A stretch of DNA of 13,635 bases from Euperipatoides rowelli (GCA_003024985.2 PXIH01S0000930.1); one strand, 5' to 3'; counted from the first letter of the stretch, positions 1 to 10,153 are shown. Program-made: numbers and translations. Notes: generated by a model not told the origin, from the letters alone.

Positions 1-1165
1 AAAAAATAACTATAAAATGGGCTATGTGCATGGTAAAAACCTAACAATATTGTAGTGGGGAGTTAGTTTTAGGACTAGAAGGCAGAGATAAACCCACAAG
101 ACCATACACATAGACACATTTTATAAAAAATTGAATTTGTCTTAAATTTACAACAGCGTGATGGGTGGAAGGTTAATTTGGAATAACCTTTTATTATAAT
201 TCCTATCATAAAACAGGGAATAAGTGACTGGTTGTTTTTGATATTTCTGTTCTGTACCTTAGTTCATTGAATAAAAATTATTAAGCATTAGTTGAGAAAA
301 TGTCAATTTGTGGATTTTCATTTATTACCCGATAAGGACCAAGGCTTTATATTAGTCTTAAGAAAAATCTAATTAAAAATCATATCTAAATTATTGCTAT
401 TGATCAAATAAACTACCAAATGTTCCAAATATCCAAGATTAAAAATATATCACGTGGAATGTGCTTATGTTGTGTTAGTCTTTCAACTATGTTTTGACAT
501 GTGATAATCTAATATTGATGACTAGACCTGCATTTCATTTTTAATGCCAAAACCAATTAGTTTTCAATATAGCCCATTTGTAGCAGATATCACTATTTTA
601 TGCCATATTAAACAATTACAACTATTTAACAATTACAGTCACATTACATTTGTAACAATATAATTCATCAAAGAGAAGAGTGCAATGTTAGATGATGGAG
701 AATTGAAGACTCTTGAAATTGACTATCATGTGAATTAGAGCTATGCCACTACTAAAAGTTTAAAAAAAATTGAAGACACTTGTCAGGTGTTAGGGGCCTA
801 GATAATAAAAGAAAACATAAAGAGGTTCATCTTTTGAAATTTTCTATGATACACCAAATCAAGATTGCTACAATTGGGACAGACAAATAGTGCAAGTTTT
901 CTCATCAAACCTGGAGTTTTTTTTCCCTCCAAGATATTTTTTTAAGACAACCAAATTTTCCAAAAAGGGTTAATTTTTGGTTATTTGTTTATTTTTTTAA
1001 TTGCTTGTAATTATTTTGTTTGTCATTCATCATGTCAAAACTAGCTTACTACATGTTGTCTTCACAGCATATTTTGATATTTCTTAGATGCATGTCATTT
1101 ATTCACATCACTACCTGAAAACCCCCTTGTGAATTGAGATACAATATGGCTCTAGATATTCTCCA

Positions 1166-1206
1166 TCCCCCTACCCCATCACCTGAGACCCTCTCTCCCC
1201 ATCCCT
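1166..1206 (-). repeat. C-rich tract, possible G-quadruplex on minus strand
   Basis: Five C-runs of 3-5 bases fall within about 40 bases (1167-1171, 1174-1177, 1189-1191, 1197-1200, 1203-1205). The minus strand therefore carries five G-runs separated by spacers of 2, 11, 5 and 2 bases. This could form a G-quadruplex, and the plus strand an i-motif. It stands out sharply from the A/T-rich surroundings. It may simply be a decayed pyrimidine-rich repeat, and no function is shown. Confidence 0.45.
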
Positions 1207-1581
1207 CAAAAATCATTTAAAAAGGATTATAAATATAACTCTCTTACTGAAAATGTGTTTCAAAATATTCAAATGAAAAAAATCTGTGGTTTTTATTAGC
1301 TCAATCTGTATTACAGTATATCTTATCTTGTTTATTTTTTTTATCTAAACGCAAGAAATCAAACCGATAAATGTGTTTATTAGTAATTTAATTTCTATTT
1401 TTTTTAATAATAATAAACAATAATAATAATATCTAAATCTAAGAATGTGAAATCACATTGTGAGAAAATCTTGCACATACACTCTTCTATAAAGGTGACT
1501 GACTGTTACCATTCTATTTTATAGGATGCTGCATATCTATTCATCGATATCTGAAAATTTTCAACTTAAGATTTTTGCCAC

Positions 1582-1595
1582 TTTTTTTTTTTTTT
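1582..1595. repeat. Poly-T tract (T14)
   Basis: An uninterrupted run of 14 T. Similar homopolymers recur through the window, for example A15 at 2243-2257, T11 at 2107-2117 and T13 at 10104-10116. These are simple low-complexity DNA and none is tied to a recognised retroposon tail. Confidence 0.8.
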
Positions 1596-2242
1596 ACAAA
1601 ATAAAATATTAGCTATAAAAATTTCGTTACTTTAAAAAAAAATATTCTAATGTGAATAACTATACTGCATAAAATCCCTTATAAGAAAGCTTGTGACCTA
1701 AAGCATTCTGGATTTTAGATCTTATTTGAGCCTTTCTAATATTTGGGATAGGGAGGGGAAAGAGAGAGAACATTTTCTATAATTCAAATTTTAATTAGCC
1801 TGTCAAATCTTTCTTCAATGTTGAGATTTTTTTTTTAAATTCCAAAGAAAAATGTAATAAAAATGTATAATTTTACAATCAATAATAGAGTTTTAATAAA
1901 AATTACTAATTGGCATGTCAAAATGAAGGTTAACATCAAAGAAACATTCTTCAATGGTAACAATTGAATTCCCAATTTGAAATATATAAAATATTAACAA
2001 CAAAAAAAAAGAATTCATATTTTAATTAATCTTATAACAGGTACAATCACATTGATGGTCTATTTCTAAAGATTCAGCAATTCATTTTAACCCGTTAGAT
2101 ATTAACTTTTTTTTTTTATTATTTATTTCTCAAGTGAGTCTGAAATTTTGACTTTAAGGTGGTTTAATAAATATATTCTTAAACATTCAGGAATAAACTT
2201 ATACAATTAAAAAATTAAAATTTAATGCAGATTTTAAAAATC

Positions 2243-2257
2243 AAAAAAAAAAAAAAA
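2243..2257. repeat. Poly-A tract (A15)
   Basis: An uninterrupted run of 15 A in A/T-rich sequence. No poly(A) signal plus gene body is visible upstream, so I do not read it as a retrogene tail. Confidence 0.8.
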
Positions 2258-2920
2258 TTGCACTTAAATAAGACACACACATGGGACTGTATGTGCCCAA
2301 ATTGTGTGATGTCTTTTTTATCATCATCATTGAGATTACAGAATAAAATTAATAATTAAAAAAAACTTGTTTATGCTATTTTTGTTTAGAGATTCGGATT
2401 TGCAATTAAAAAATAAAGAAAATGAGATATTCCATTATTTTTTATCTATGTTAAAACTGAAAATATTCATAAATATTGCTGAAAATATTTTGACATCTTG
2501 GATATGTTTACTTATATTATGCTTTTAAATCCAAGCAATCATGGCTGTTTTTGATCACGTGACACACAATTAACGACTGTTAGAGAATTTCTAAATAAAA
2601 TTAATTATCTGGAAATACTACAATTTTAATTCATAGAATAAATTTATTTTTGATATTTAAGTTGCATCAAATATATAATATTTTATTTCTTTTCAAAATT
2701 GTATTTTTATAAAATAACGCTTTATAGGTAAATTAGATACTTCTGTGGGCAGTGTGAGGTGTAAGATAGTCTTATCGTCTATTTGGATGACTTATTGGAT
2801 TATCAGACTAAAAAGTAAGAAACATTTTCTTTACTATTTTTATTACTATTAATATAATTGGTATTAATATTTTCCCATATTTTTATCCACCCACCCCCCA
2901 AAAAATAAAATAAACAACTA

Positions 2921-2939
2921 TTTTTTTTTTAAAAAAAAA
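2921..2939. repeat. T10-A9 homopolymer palindrome
   Basis: Ten T are followed directly by nine A, which makes a self-complementary tract. A second, longer copy of the same arrangement lies at 3162-3184. Such tracts are stiff, nucleosome-disfavouring DNA and can extrude hairpins. No gene-related role can be assigned. Confidence 0.7.
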
Positions 2940-3161
2940 GCTGAATTTTCAAAATTTGCCGATAAAATTATTATTTTTTTTCAATAAAATCTTAAGATAA
3001 AATATTTTTTCAAGTTTATAATTAATTAATAGACAGTTAAATCATAAGAATAGTAGAATTAGAAAAGAGTTAACCATAATAGCATTATGGCTATAAGACA
3101 TGCATGCATCTCTTGCAAGCTGTCATTCTTTTCTCAATTTACCGTTAACTTTTGGAAGGCA

Positions 3162-3184
3162 TTTTTTTTTTTTTTTAAAAAAAA
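3162..3184. repeat. T15-A8 homopolymer palindrome
   Basis: Fifteen T are followed directly by eight A. This is the second T-run/A-run junction in the window, about 240 bases from the first. It is simple sequence and assembly length may be unreliable here. Confidence 0.7.
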
Positions 3185-4368
3185 GAATATTCTGGTTAAA
3201 TTCTAAGATAAACAATAAAAATAAATGTATAAATACAATTATGAATCATTAGTTTTATCTTGGTCCCGTTTTAATTGTAAATAAATTAATTAGTTATCGT
3301 AATAAGTTGGATCAATGGGTCTAATTTAATATAATTTATATAAATTTAATTTAATGTAATTAATCACGTTTTAAAATCGATCAAAATGGAGATTATAAAG
3401 TTACAATCAATACTAAGTGACTGTAGGCTATATACTGTATACACCAGTAAAGTATATACTCAACATGACAATTAGTAGAGTTTAGAATATATTATTATTT
3501 ACTGTATATCAAGATCTTCAATTCAAAATGCATTTCATGATCTCTTATTAGATCAAATAAAAATAAATGTAAATAATAATAAAAGAAGAAATAAAAGTAT
3601 AAAAATAAACTTGGTTCCTTGAACAAGAAATTGGGATGAGTTCTAGAAGGACTGAACTGTGTTTGAATGCCTAATTTGTAGGGTTCTTTTCTCACTTGAT
3701 TTATGAAAGAATAAAAGAAAATCTTGTATTTAAATGTATATTATGCTATTACTGCTATTATTACTATTACTAATAATGTTAAGTTGATAATCCTTATTAC
3801 CATTATTCAAATTTAATTTTAAAACTATGAGCAATATACTTATCAGATATGTGTTATGCTAGATATAGTAATTTTATATAAATTCCTAAAATGCTAATAA
3901 GGTTAGCACAGCTCAAAGATGACTTTTTTTAATCAGTAAAGATAACTGATGGCTTTTGTCTTTATTAAAGCAATTCACAACTGATAAAGAGACAATAACA
4001 AAGAAGCTAAATAAAAAAAGATTCATCATAATTATAAGAAATTGAATTTCTCTTCTCTCTACAACTTCTATAATTCAAATATAATAGTAATAGAAAACAA
4101 ACTAGAAATGAAACAATTAGTCCAACAGATAATTATTAACATAATGACCATTTGTCAGTTTTTGATAAAACATTTGTTTAAATAATAGTCATAATGATAG
4201 AATGCAAATAATGAATCTCATAATTAACTTATTAAATATATCTTATTGAAACACGTTGAAAATAATAATTTTTCATCTAACATTTTAGCATTGAAATGAT
4301 CAGTGACGAGATTTTTACCACAAGTAAAGAACTATGGAAAAGTAAACAAATAATAAAATTGTATAGGG

Positions 4369-4385
4369 CAGAAATGGCCAACTTG
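4369..4385 (+). repeat. Left terminal inverted repeat of hAT-type element
   Basis: A 17-bp terminus. Compared with the right end it has three A where the right end has G (positions 4-6), and a C where the right end has A at position 1. The outer C matches the usual hAT start. Confidence 0.75.
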
Positions 4386-5018
4386 GTAGACCACAATTGT
4401 ATTCAATTTACAATCAATTTTAATTATTGAACTTAAGAAAAAGCTAGTTATGTATAGTATATTTAGTATGAATATCTAAACAAACTTTCTACTATGTTTA
4501 TTTGTTAATACTCTTCATGGAAAAGTTGAATTTAATAAAGTTATTTTAAAGTAAGTGACAGCAATATAATTTTATTTTATTTTTCTTTCTGCACTTTCCG
4601 TCAAAATTATTTGTTTCTGTCATTCTGTACACACCCCTACCCAACAAAAATAGAATTACCCAGTTTGTGTACGTACAGCTTTATTAAAAATAATAATAAA
4701 ATAATAGTGTGCATTTATTTTAAATACAATGTGCATTTTTGTTCAGGTGCTGTTTGAGTTTTTACCTTCAGCTCTTCATTTTAAAAAATGAATCAGATTT
4801 ACTGTATATTCAATTTTTTATTGTTCTCAATTAAATTTTAATCCTAGAAATAAATATGTATGCTTAAAGGAAGTAGGTGTTAGTATGCTGAAAGTAAACT
4901 ATTAAAATTATTGATTTGTAATAAAAGAAAAGAATTAAAATCAATATTGTTATTTAATACATTCCAATGGCAACTCATATTACTTTCAATTTAAAAAAAA
5001 AGGCAATCTCCATAAAAA

Positions 5019-5035
5019 CAAGTTGGCCACCCCTT
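5019..5035 (-). repeat. Right terminal inverted repeat of hAT-type element
   Basis: A 17-bp terminus, CAAGTTGGCCACCCCTT on the plus strand, inverted relative to 4369-4385. It keeps the GGGG block that the left end has lost and has lost the usual outermost base. Confidence 0.75.
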
Positions 5036-5325
5036 ATATAGGGCTCATTATAGTTCTAAAAGATTTTGTGAGAAAAAATAACTTTAATAGCTTATATGAA
5101 TAAATTTTGTTTTCAGTACGGTATATCATGAATGTTTTACACTATGCAGAAATAAATCCTTATTGTACATTTTTTAAATAATGTTTAATATTTGCAATAG
5201 TTTTATTGATAAACATATATAGAAATACTGATAATTTTGGGTATGTTGTAAATAGAATTTTTTAATAAAATTGGTTCTGAACAAATAGCAATTCTAATCA
5301 GGGATTAATTAAAGTAAAGAATGTT

Positions 5326-5374
5326 TGTGTGTGTGTGTGTGTGGTGGGGGGGGGGGGTCAGGTGGGTGGTGGTG
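5326..5374 (+). repeat. TG microsatellite followed by G12 and G-rich tract
   Basis: About eight TG units (5326-5341) lead into a 12-base G run (5346-5357), then TCA and further short G runs to about 5373. The G run alone can supply several quadruplex tracts. TG repeats can also form Z-DNA. The G12 length is prone to sequencing and assembly error. Confidence 0.85.
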
Positions 5375-5468
5375 AAAATCACAGAGATTATGTATTTTTT
5401 GACAAAAATTTATACCAATTTTAAAAATAAATGAATATAATCACTCTTTTTTAATTCTTCTGATACAG

Positions 5469-5514
5469 TACATGTTCCCAAAACTCCAAGTAATATACAT
5501 AACCAAATAATAAG
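5469..5514 (+). other. Weak candidate exon, 46 nt
   Basis: A good acceptor-like sequence (T-rich tract ending in ATACAG at 5463-5468) is followed 46 bases later by a strong donor-like AAG/GTATGT at 5512-5520. Only one frame is open across it (entering with two bases, 14 codons, leaving with two bases), and it reads HVPKTPSNIHNQII. G+C is about 30%, close to background, so chance pairing of splice-like signals in A/T-rich DNA is a serious alternative. Its phase does not allow direct joining in frame to the candidate at 8612-8650. Confidence 0.15.
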
Positions 5515-5835
5515 GTATGTGAATATACATAAAAAGTTAAAATTCTAAGGGAAAAAAATATGTACGAGTCAACAAATGCATTATTCCTGAACAAACACAC
5601 ATTTGAAAGAATCACAAATATGATTGACAAATTCTCTGCTCACGAGTGAAGAGTTGTTTATTCATGTGCCATTATCAGAATTTCATTACACCATTAACAT
5701 TCTGATTTAAATATAAAATATATTCGCTTATTATTAACTACATAAACTTTTAAACAGATTTTCCAAATACAAGTTGATTTAATGAGTTAAAAAAAATTTA
5801 ATTAAAAAACATCTACAGTAATAGTATAAAACAAA

Positions 5836-5902
5836 CAACGTTAGCGTGCCAGGCAATAATTTAAAAACATTGGTTGTCTGTTCGCTTAATAACGAAGTCG
5901 TA
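5836..5902. other. Local CpG cluster
   Basis: Five CpG (5839, 5844, 5883, 5893, 5899) lie within about 62 bases, while the surrounding kilobases show roughly one per 250 bases. No ORF, splice pair or known motif explains it. It could be an unmethylated regulatory patch or a young insertion fragment. Confidence 0.35.
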
Positions 5903-6290
5903 CAGTGATAAATCTATACATGTTTTAAGTCAACTTTTTTTGAAAATTTAAAATAAAAACTGGAGTAAAGCTACTGTAAATGTAAAAAAAAAGAGAGAAA
6001 TAGATTTTGTTTTCATTATTCAACTGTAGAAAAAAATTAACTAAAAAAAAACCTTTTTGTTGAATACTTTATTTATTTAGAATTTAGATAACTTATAAAA
6101 AAATTTTAAAACCCGCCAATTCAAATTGTAAATATCAACAATATGTCATTACTGATTTTATAACTTAATCATTTCATTAGAGAATAAAGTCTAAGGAAAA
6201 TGTTAATGCTGAACATCACTCTTCAGAATGAATTATTTGCCCAAACTGTTAATGGATATAAAAAAAACTTTGACAACTTATTTTTGGCAG

Positions 6291-6337
6291 CCAAAGAAAG
6301 AAACAACTAATGAACTTTAATCAATGACTTTCTTTGG
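6291..6337. repeat. Inverted repeat, 10-bp arms
   Basis: CCAAAGAAAG at 6291-6300 is perfectly inverted as CTTTCTTTGG at 6328-6337, with a 27-base spacer. A hairpin is possible in DNA or RNA. No transposon end or RNA gene is recognised. Confidence 0.5.
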
Positions 6338-7825
6338 TACATTTATTGTCCAGGAAAAAGTACAGCATTTTAACCAGCTCTACCCTTTTAGAAAATGGGT
6401 TCATCCCAATTCACAACTTTTATAAAACAACACAATGAGTGAAACCAGTAATTTTGAATTTAAATGTAAACCATTGTAAAATTTAATTCAATTACATGTG
6501 TTAAATGCATTTTTGCGTTAGTATATATGAAAATACAGGAAAAGTAATCAAATTTAAAAAAAATTATAAGAAAGAATTAGGAATTTACGATTCAGACAAT
6601 TTTAAAAATATAATCATCCTGTTCTTAAAACTTCTTAATTTGTGCCCCTTACAAAGAGATGCCTAGTCCTGATGTAAATGATTTTAAAATACATGAAACA
6701 TTTCAATATTAAAGTATTTTTAAATGTAATATGACAACTAAAAATATCAAATCATAACATTTTCACTCAGGATATGTATAGAAATGAGGTGGACAATGAG
6801 CCGGACACAAAAGTTAATCACTGAATTCATACTAAGATCATGAATTGGAATATTTAAAATTGATTATCTGATATGTGGTCTGGGGAAACACCTCTCCCCA
6901 CAGTCATATTTAAATTAGTTTACTTTTTATGGGGAACAAACATTATACTATACAAAATAAGCAAGTTAACACTTTCAAATTGTAATTTTAAAAAACTTAA
7001 TAAAGACAAAAGATTTTCTGTAATTCTCATAACAATCAAATCTCACTTTACCAATTAAAAAAAAAAAAGCAGGAGATGATTTAATAAATTTAAAAAATTA
7101 TTTGATAATTAATTTTAGGTTAAATATACACAATAACAAAACTTTTTCTTAAACAAAAATATTCATTTTTCCTAATTATTTCTTTGATTAATTGTTTCAG
7201 TTAATCAATCTCTATTTTGGACCTTAGAAATTAATCCAGTAAAAGTTTTAACCATTTCTTTTGTGCAAAAATTTTCTTTATGAATCTGTAATAAACCAGA
7301 TTGTATGTTTCATATGTTACAATAATCATTTTGTATCAACTTACAGTAACACTCCTCCATATTTTATACATCAATAACATTTATAAATCCAAGAACAATT
7401 CTTAATAAAATATTATATTCATGAACTGCTAACAAAAACATTTTAAATTCTAATATTTGCCTGATCTGGTTGAAAATATATAAAATAGAAAAAAAAAACA
7501 TAAGCCACATATAAAAATAAAATATTAATAATGAAATAAAAACAATTTATACAATATTTTAATCTTGAAAACTATGGGGCATTATCACATTTATAAAACT
7601 GACAGGAAATTCAATGTATTTTATTTTTGAAGCAATGTGCACTGTGTAGGTCCATTAAAATTAACATTAGTAGGTATTTAGCTGATATGTAGAAAAATGG
7701 TGACATTTCTCTTCATTTTTTATTTCTAGAAACTAAAGTGATATATTTAAAATAAAATCATAACTACATCTGTTTGTTTAATTTACATGTACACTAGTTA
7801 TTATACACTGAATTCTATTTTATAG

Positions 7826-8080
7826 GTTACTAGCTGAAGTATCATACCTGGCGTTGCCTGGGACGGTACCCAACATTTCCTGTGCCCCTCACCCCTACCC
7901 CCAAAAAATACAAACGCCTATTTTTATTATCTACACTATACAACCTACCCACATGCCAAATTTCTTATTTAAAATACTGTTCATTGTCTTCAAAACAACA
8001 ACATAAATGTATATTTAGACACCTCAATGATAACACACAAACACTCATACAAACAAACAAACTTTCTGCTTTATATATTA
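7826..8080 (+). mobile_element. Decayed interspersed repeat (class uncertain)
   Basis: The segment starting near TTACTAGCTGAAGTATCATA, followed by CCTGGCGTTGCCTGGGACGG, resembles a repeat start I recall from several invertebrate genomes, usually with CCCGGCGTTGCCCGGG. Further in, the phrase CATGCCAAATTTC and a tail near CTTTATATATTA also fit that memory. The two CCTGG steps look like C-to-T decay at CpG of an original CCCGG. The short ORFs across it (7882-8142 plus, 7965-8153 minus) are by-products of the repeat. Boundaries are approximate, and whether it is SINE-like or the tail of a LINE is not decided by the sequence. Confidence 0.5.
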
Positions 8081-8611
8081 CATTACAAAGAAGTAAATCA
8101 ATTTTCCTTAGAATTGTTGATTTCATTGTTTTAAGTGTGTAAATTCTTGCCATTGATTTTGGTGAAATGAAACATTGATGTATCTCTATTTTGCTTTATA
8201 ACAAAATACTACATTTAGGCCTTTATAGAGAACAGTTATAGATGAAAAAATATGTTTAAGTTTTCATCTGATGTAAGTTACAAAAAAAAAATTAAAAGCC
8301 AATCAGAAGGTAGGGGGACGGAGTATCTCAAACAGCATTATCATTAATGTTTATGTAGTAAAGCAGCTTACGTAACAATGGGCAGGAAAGATGCATCGGA
8401 AAATCTCTGCCTAATGCTGTCATAATGACATGTCACAGAAAATAGACTTTAGTCTTGAAAAGTCATTTGAACATTTCTAGTCACAAAATGTGTATTTAGG
8501 GCCAAACAAATTTCCCATTTTAGACAAGATTCCATTTTATTCAAGTTTCGAATGCACATTATTTCATTTGGAGAAAGACTATGAAAAATTTGTGTTACAG
8601 TTTTATTTTAG
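8081..8611. other. Non-coding block with raised G+C and CpG
   Basis: No gene is supported. From about 8300 to 8600 the sequence is richer in G+C and CpG than its surroundings (CpG at 8318, 8370, 8397 and 8548). It contains an imperfect hairpin around 8381-8412 (GGCAG...CTGCC). It leads directly into the candidate microexon and could be conserved intronic sequence, or part of another old repeat. Confidence 0.35.
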
Positions 8612-8650
8612 GCACTCCGATGGGCCTGTTAACCCAGTTCCTTTATAACG
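8612..8650 (+). CDS. Candidate in-frame microexon, 39 nt (partial CDS)
   Basis: A T-rich tract ending in TTTTATTTTAG (8601-8611) is followed by 39 bases at about 50% G+C, then a donor-like GTAAGA at 8651. The length is a multiple of three. Only one of the three plus frames is open, entering with two bases and leaving with one, so insertion or skipping would keep the host frame. It reads TPMGLLTQFLYN between the split codons. High G+C in a desert of about 25%, splice signals on both sides and an open symmetric frame together suggest a real small exon of a gene whose other exons lie outside the window. I do not recognise the peptide. Against it, the base before the donor is CG rather than AG, and one short hit could be chance. 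Confidence 0.33.
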
Positions 8651-9373
8651 GTAAGATACTGTATCTGTTAAATAAATTGTGGGGCTGGAACAGTTTGTCA
8701 ATAGTTTTGTTAGATTTATTTAGAACATTATTGGATTTAGTAGAATTATACAGTAGGAGTTCACAAATCTAGTAATATTTTACCTTGACATTTTTGATGT
8801 GTGGTTTCAGGTATACTCCATCAATGAGAAAGTGGGGCTGTGATTTATGCTGCAACCTATTGGATAAAATCCTGAGGCATAGTCTCTTTGCAGTAAATAG
8901 CATATCACAGTAATGATGTTTTTGAAAAGAACAGGGGAGATGCAGTATCAGAATTTTACAAAATATTATTTTACAAATGAAATTAATTTTGTAACTAATA
9001 ATTCAAGGCATCAGCACTGTAATTCTATAACAGAATGACGGCTTTGCATCATCCATTGATGAATTAACTGTTCTATTTTCAATATTAAAAAAATTGTAAA
9101 AAAAAAATGTTTAGTTATTTTACAGAAGATGAGTACAGATAATACCAGTAAAGTATAAAAATAAATTAATAAAAAACTGGAGACAATGAATTTATCACCA
9201 TAAATTATACAGTTAAACAATATATACAAATCATTACATGTCACCTTGGAAACCAAATGGAAAATATTTTATATGTAGTCTATTTAGTTTTCAGACAATA
9301 AAAGCAGGATTTATAAAATGTTGCAACAACAAATAAATTTTGGATATTGTATTCTCACATTTCTTAATAACAC

Positions 9374-9374
9374 N
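9374..9374. other. Undetermined base (N)
   Basis: A single ambiguous base in the sequence. It falls in non-coding DNA and affects no feature reported here. Confidence 0.95.
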
Positions 9375-9478
9375 TGATAGATATGTTCAATTATTATCTT
9401 GAACATTCATTACACACTCCATTTGTTTTTTATTCTGAAGAATATTTTAAAATTAATGCAGAAAGAAAGGGCAAGGTA

Positions 9479-9539
9479 TCCTGTTAACTTAGGCATAAAA
9501 AAAAAAGGTTTCATTTTTTTTATAATTATGTTAACAGGA
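9479..9539 (+). repeat. 61-base imperfect palindrome
   Basis: TCCTGTTAAC (9479-9488) is perfectly inverted as GTTAACAGGA (9530-9539). Inside it, an A-rich run (9495-9506) faces a T-rich run (9514-9523) across a small loop. The shape is that of a long stem with one internal loop. It has hairpin-RNA size, but the inner stem is nearly all A/U, so a microRNA precursor is not supported on sequence alone. Confidence 0.4.
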
Positions 9540-10153
9540 AACATTTTAAAGCCATTTTTAATTTGCATTATTTTTGCTAAAAAAAAATGTACATTTAAAA
9601 TATCACCGATTTTAATTCAAATTCTCATGAATAATTAACGATGTTATAAATAATTAAATCAGTTTCTAGAATAATATAAGGAGAACAGAAACCGATTATT
9701 TAAATTTTTAATTTTAGGGCAGAATGGGTTGACAAAATTATACACTGCAATAATGGATGTTAATGCTACATAATTTTTCTCACAATCTTTTTGATCTCAG
9801 CTGTCGCAGCTCTATAGTGCAACTATTTTCAAAATACTGAAAAAGCTGAGACAAGCTGATTAATCAATTAAAATGAGTTACAATCAATAAAACAGCTTCT
9901 GGCTGGGAAAGAATAAAAAAATCATTAAAGATCAATGGAGAATTAATTATTTTGAACCTAGATATGCCAAATAATCCCATTAATATAATCAATTTTAAAA
10001 GTTACATTTAAAGAAATAAAATAAAAATTACATTTCTAATTTTTCAAGATTCGTTTCAGATGTTACATTTCAGATGTAAACAAATGTCAATAAATGTCTA
10101 ACCTTTTTTTTTTTTTCTGAAAATAATTGAACTAGTCAGACTGAACTCCAGGG

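Larger units (their letters stand above)
1..4360. other. Gene-free A/T-rich stretch
   Basis: I see no supported gene here on either strand. The sequence is dominated by A and T runs, short TAA/AAT repeats (for example around 1403-1430) and stop codons in all frames. CpG is very rare, with 9 seen in the first 2.4 kb. The only ORF of note, a 66-codon minus-strand frame at 3495-3695, is rich in F, Y and L from A/T codons and looks like chance. The 2700-2820 interval is slightly richer in G+C, but I found no convincing exon boundaries in it. This is most simply intron or intergenic DNA. Confidence 0.7.
4361..5043. mobile_element. Non-autonomous hAT-type transposon with target duplication
   Basis: The element body is 4369-5035, 667 bp. 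Its left end CAGAAATGGCCAACTTG and the reverse complement of its right end, AAGGGGTGGCCAACTTG, agree at 13 of 17 positions, with an identical inner 12 bases. The ends resemble the CAGGGGTGGCCAA-type termini known for hAT elements. The flanks are GTATAGGG (4361-4368) and ATATAGGG (5036-5043), an 8-bp duplication with one mismatch, which is the length hAT transposases make. No transposase reading frame remains inside, so it is non-autonomous. Only two CpG remain in the body and the termini differ, which points to an old insertion. The superfamily call rests on terminal sequence plus duplication length; family and source element are unknown. Confidence 0.8.
5044..7825. other. Gene-free A/T-rich stretch
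   Basis: No supported protein gene is visible. The 61-codon plus frame at 6873-7058 has A/T-driven composition and no coding signature. The stretch contains the TG/G-run microsatellite (5326-5374), a weak candidate exon (5469-5514), a local CpG cluster (5836-5902) and an inverted repeat (6291-6337), listed separately. The rest is plain A/T-rich DNA. Confidence 0.65.
8651..10153. other. Gene-free A/T-rich stretch
   Basis: No supported gene. The 81-codon minus frame (9011-9256) and 79-codon plus frame (9399-9638) are made mostly of A/T codons and look like chance. A slightly G+C-richer patch at 8811-8940 begins after a good acceptor-like TTTCAG, but no convincing donor follows. One undetermined base (N) is at 9374. 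A 61-base imperfect palindrome (9479-9539) and an 8-bp inverted pair (TCTCAGCT near 9795, AGCTGAGA near 9846) are present. Confidence 0.6.

Noticed and set aside
2715-2820. Slightly G+C-rich patch considered as an exon on either strand
   Set aside because: Minus-strand frames close within 11 codons and the plus-strand donor GTGTAA is poor. There is no good polypyrimidine tract on the plus strand.
3495-3695. 66-codon minus-strand ORF
   Set aside because: Rich in F, Y and L from A/T codons, with no domain or coding signature. It is expected by chance in such DNA.
4746-4791. Acceptor-like TTGTTCAG followed by 14 open codons
   Set aside because: It lies inside the old hAT element, has no donor and reaches a stop quickly. 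Chance is more likely.
1511-7826. Exact 15-mer ATTCTATTTTATAGG at 1511 and 7812
   Set aside because: In A/T-rich DNA of this length about one such match is expected by chance, and flanks do not align.
8811-8892. Possible 82-nt exon after a good TTTCAG acceptor
   Set aside because: The candidate donor (CA/GTAAAT) is weak, and joining it to the 39-nt candidate gives an early stop. Only a terminal exon would fit, and no poly(A) signal is near.
9011-9256. 81-codon minus-strand ORF with membrane-like segments
   Set aside because: Same compositional artefact. CpG and G+C are at background, unlike the 11118-11525 ORF.
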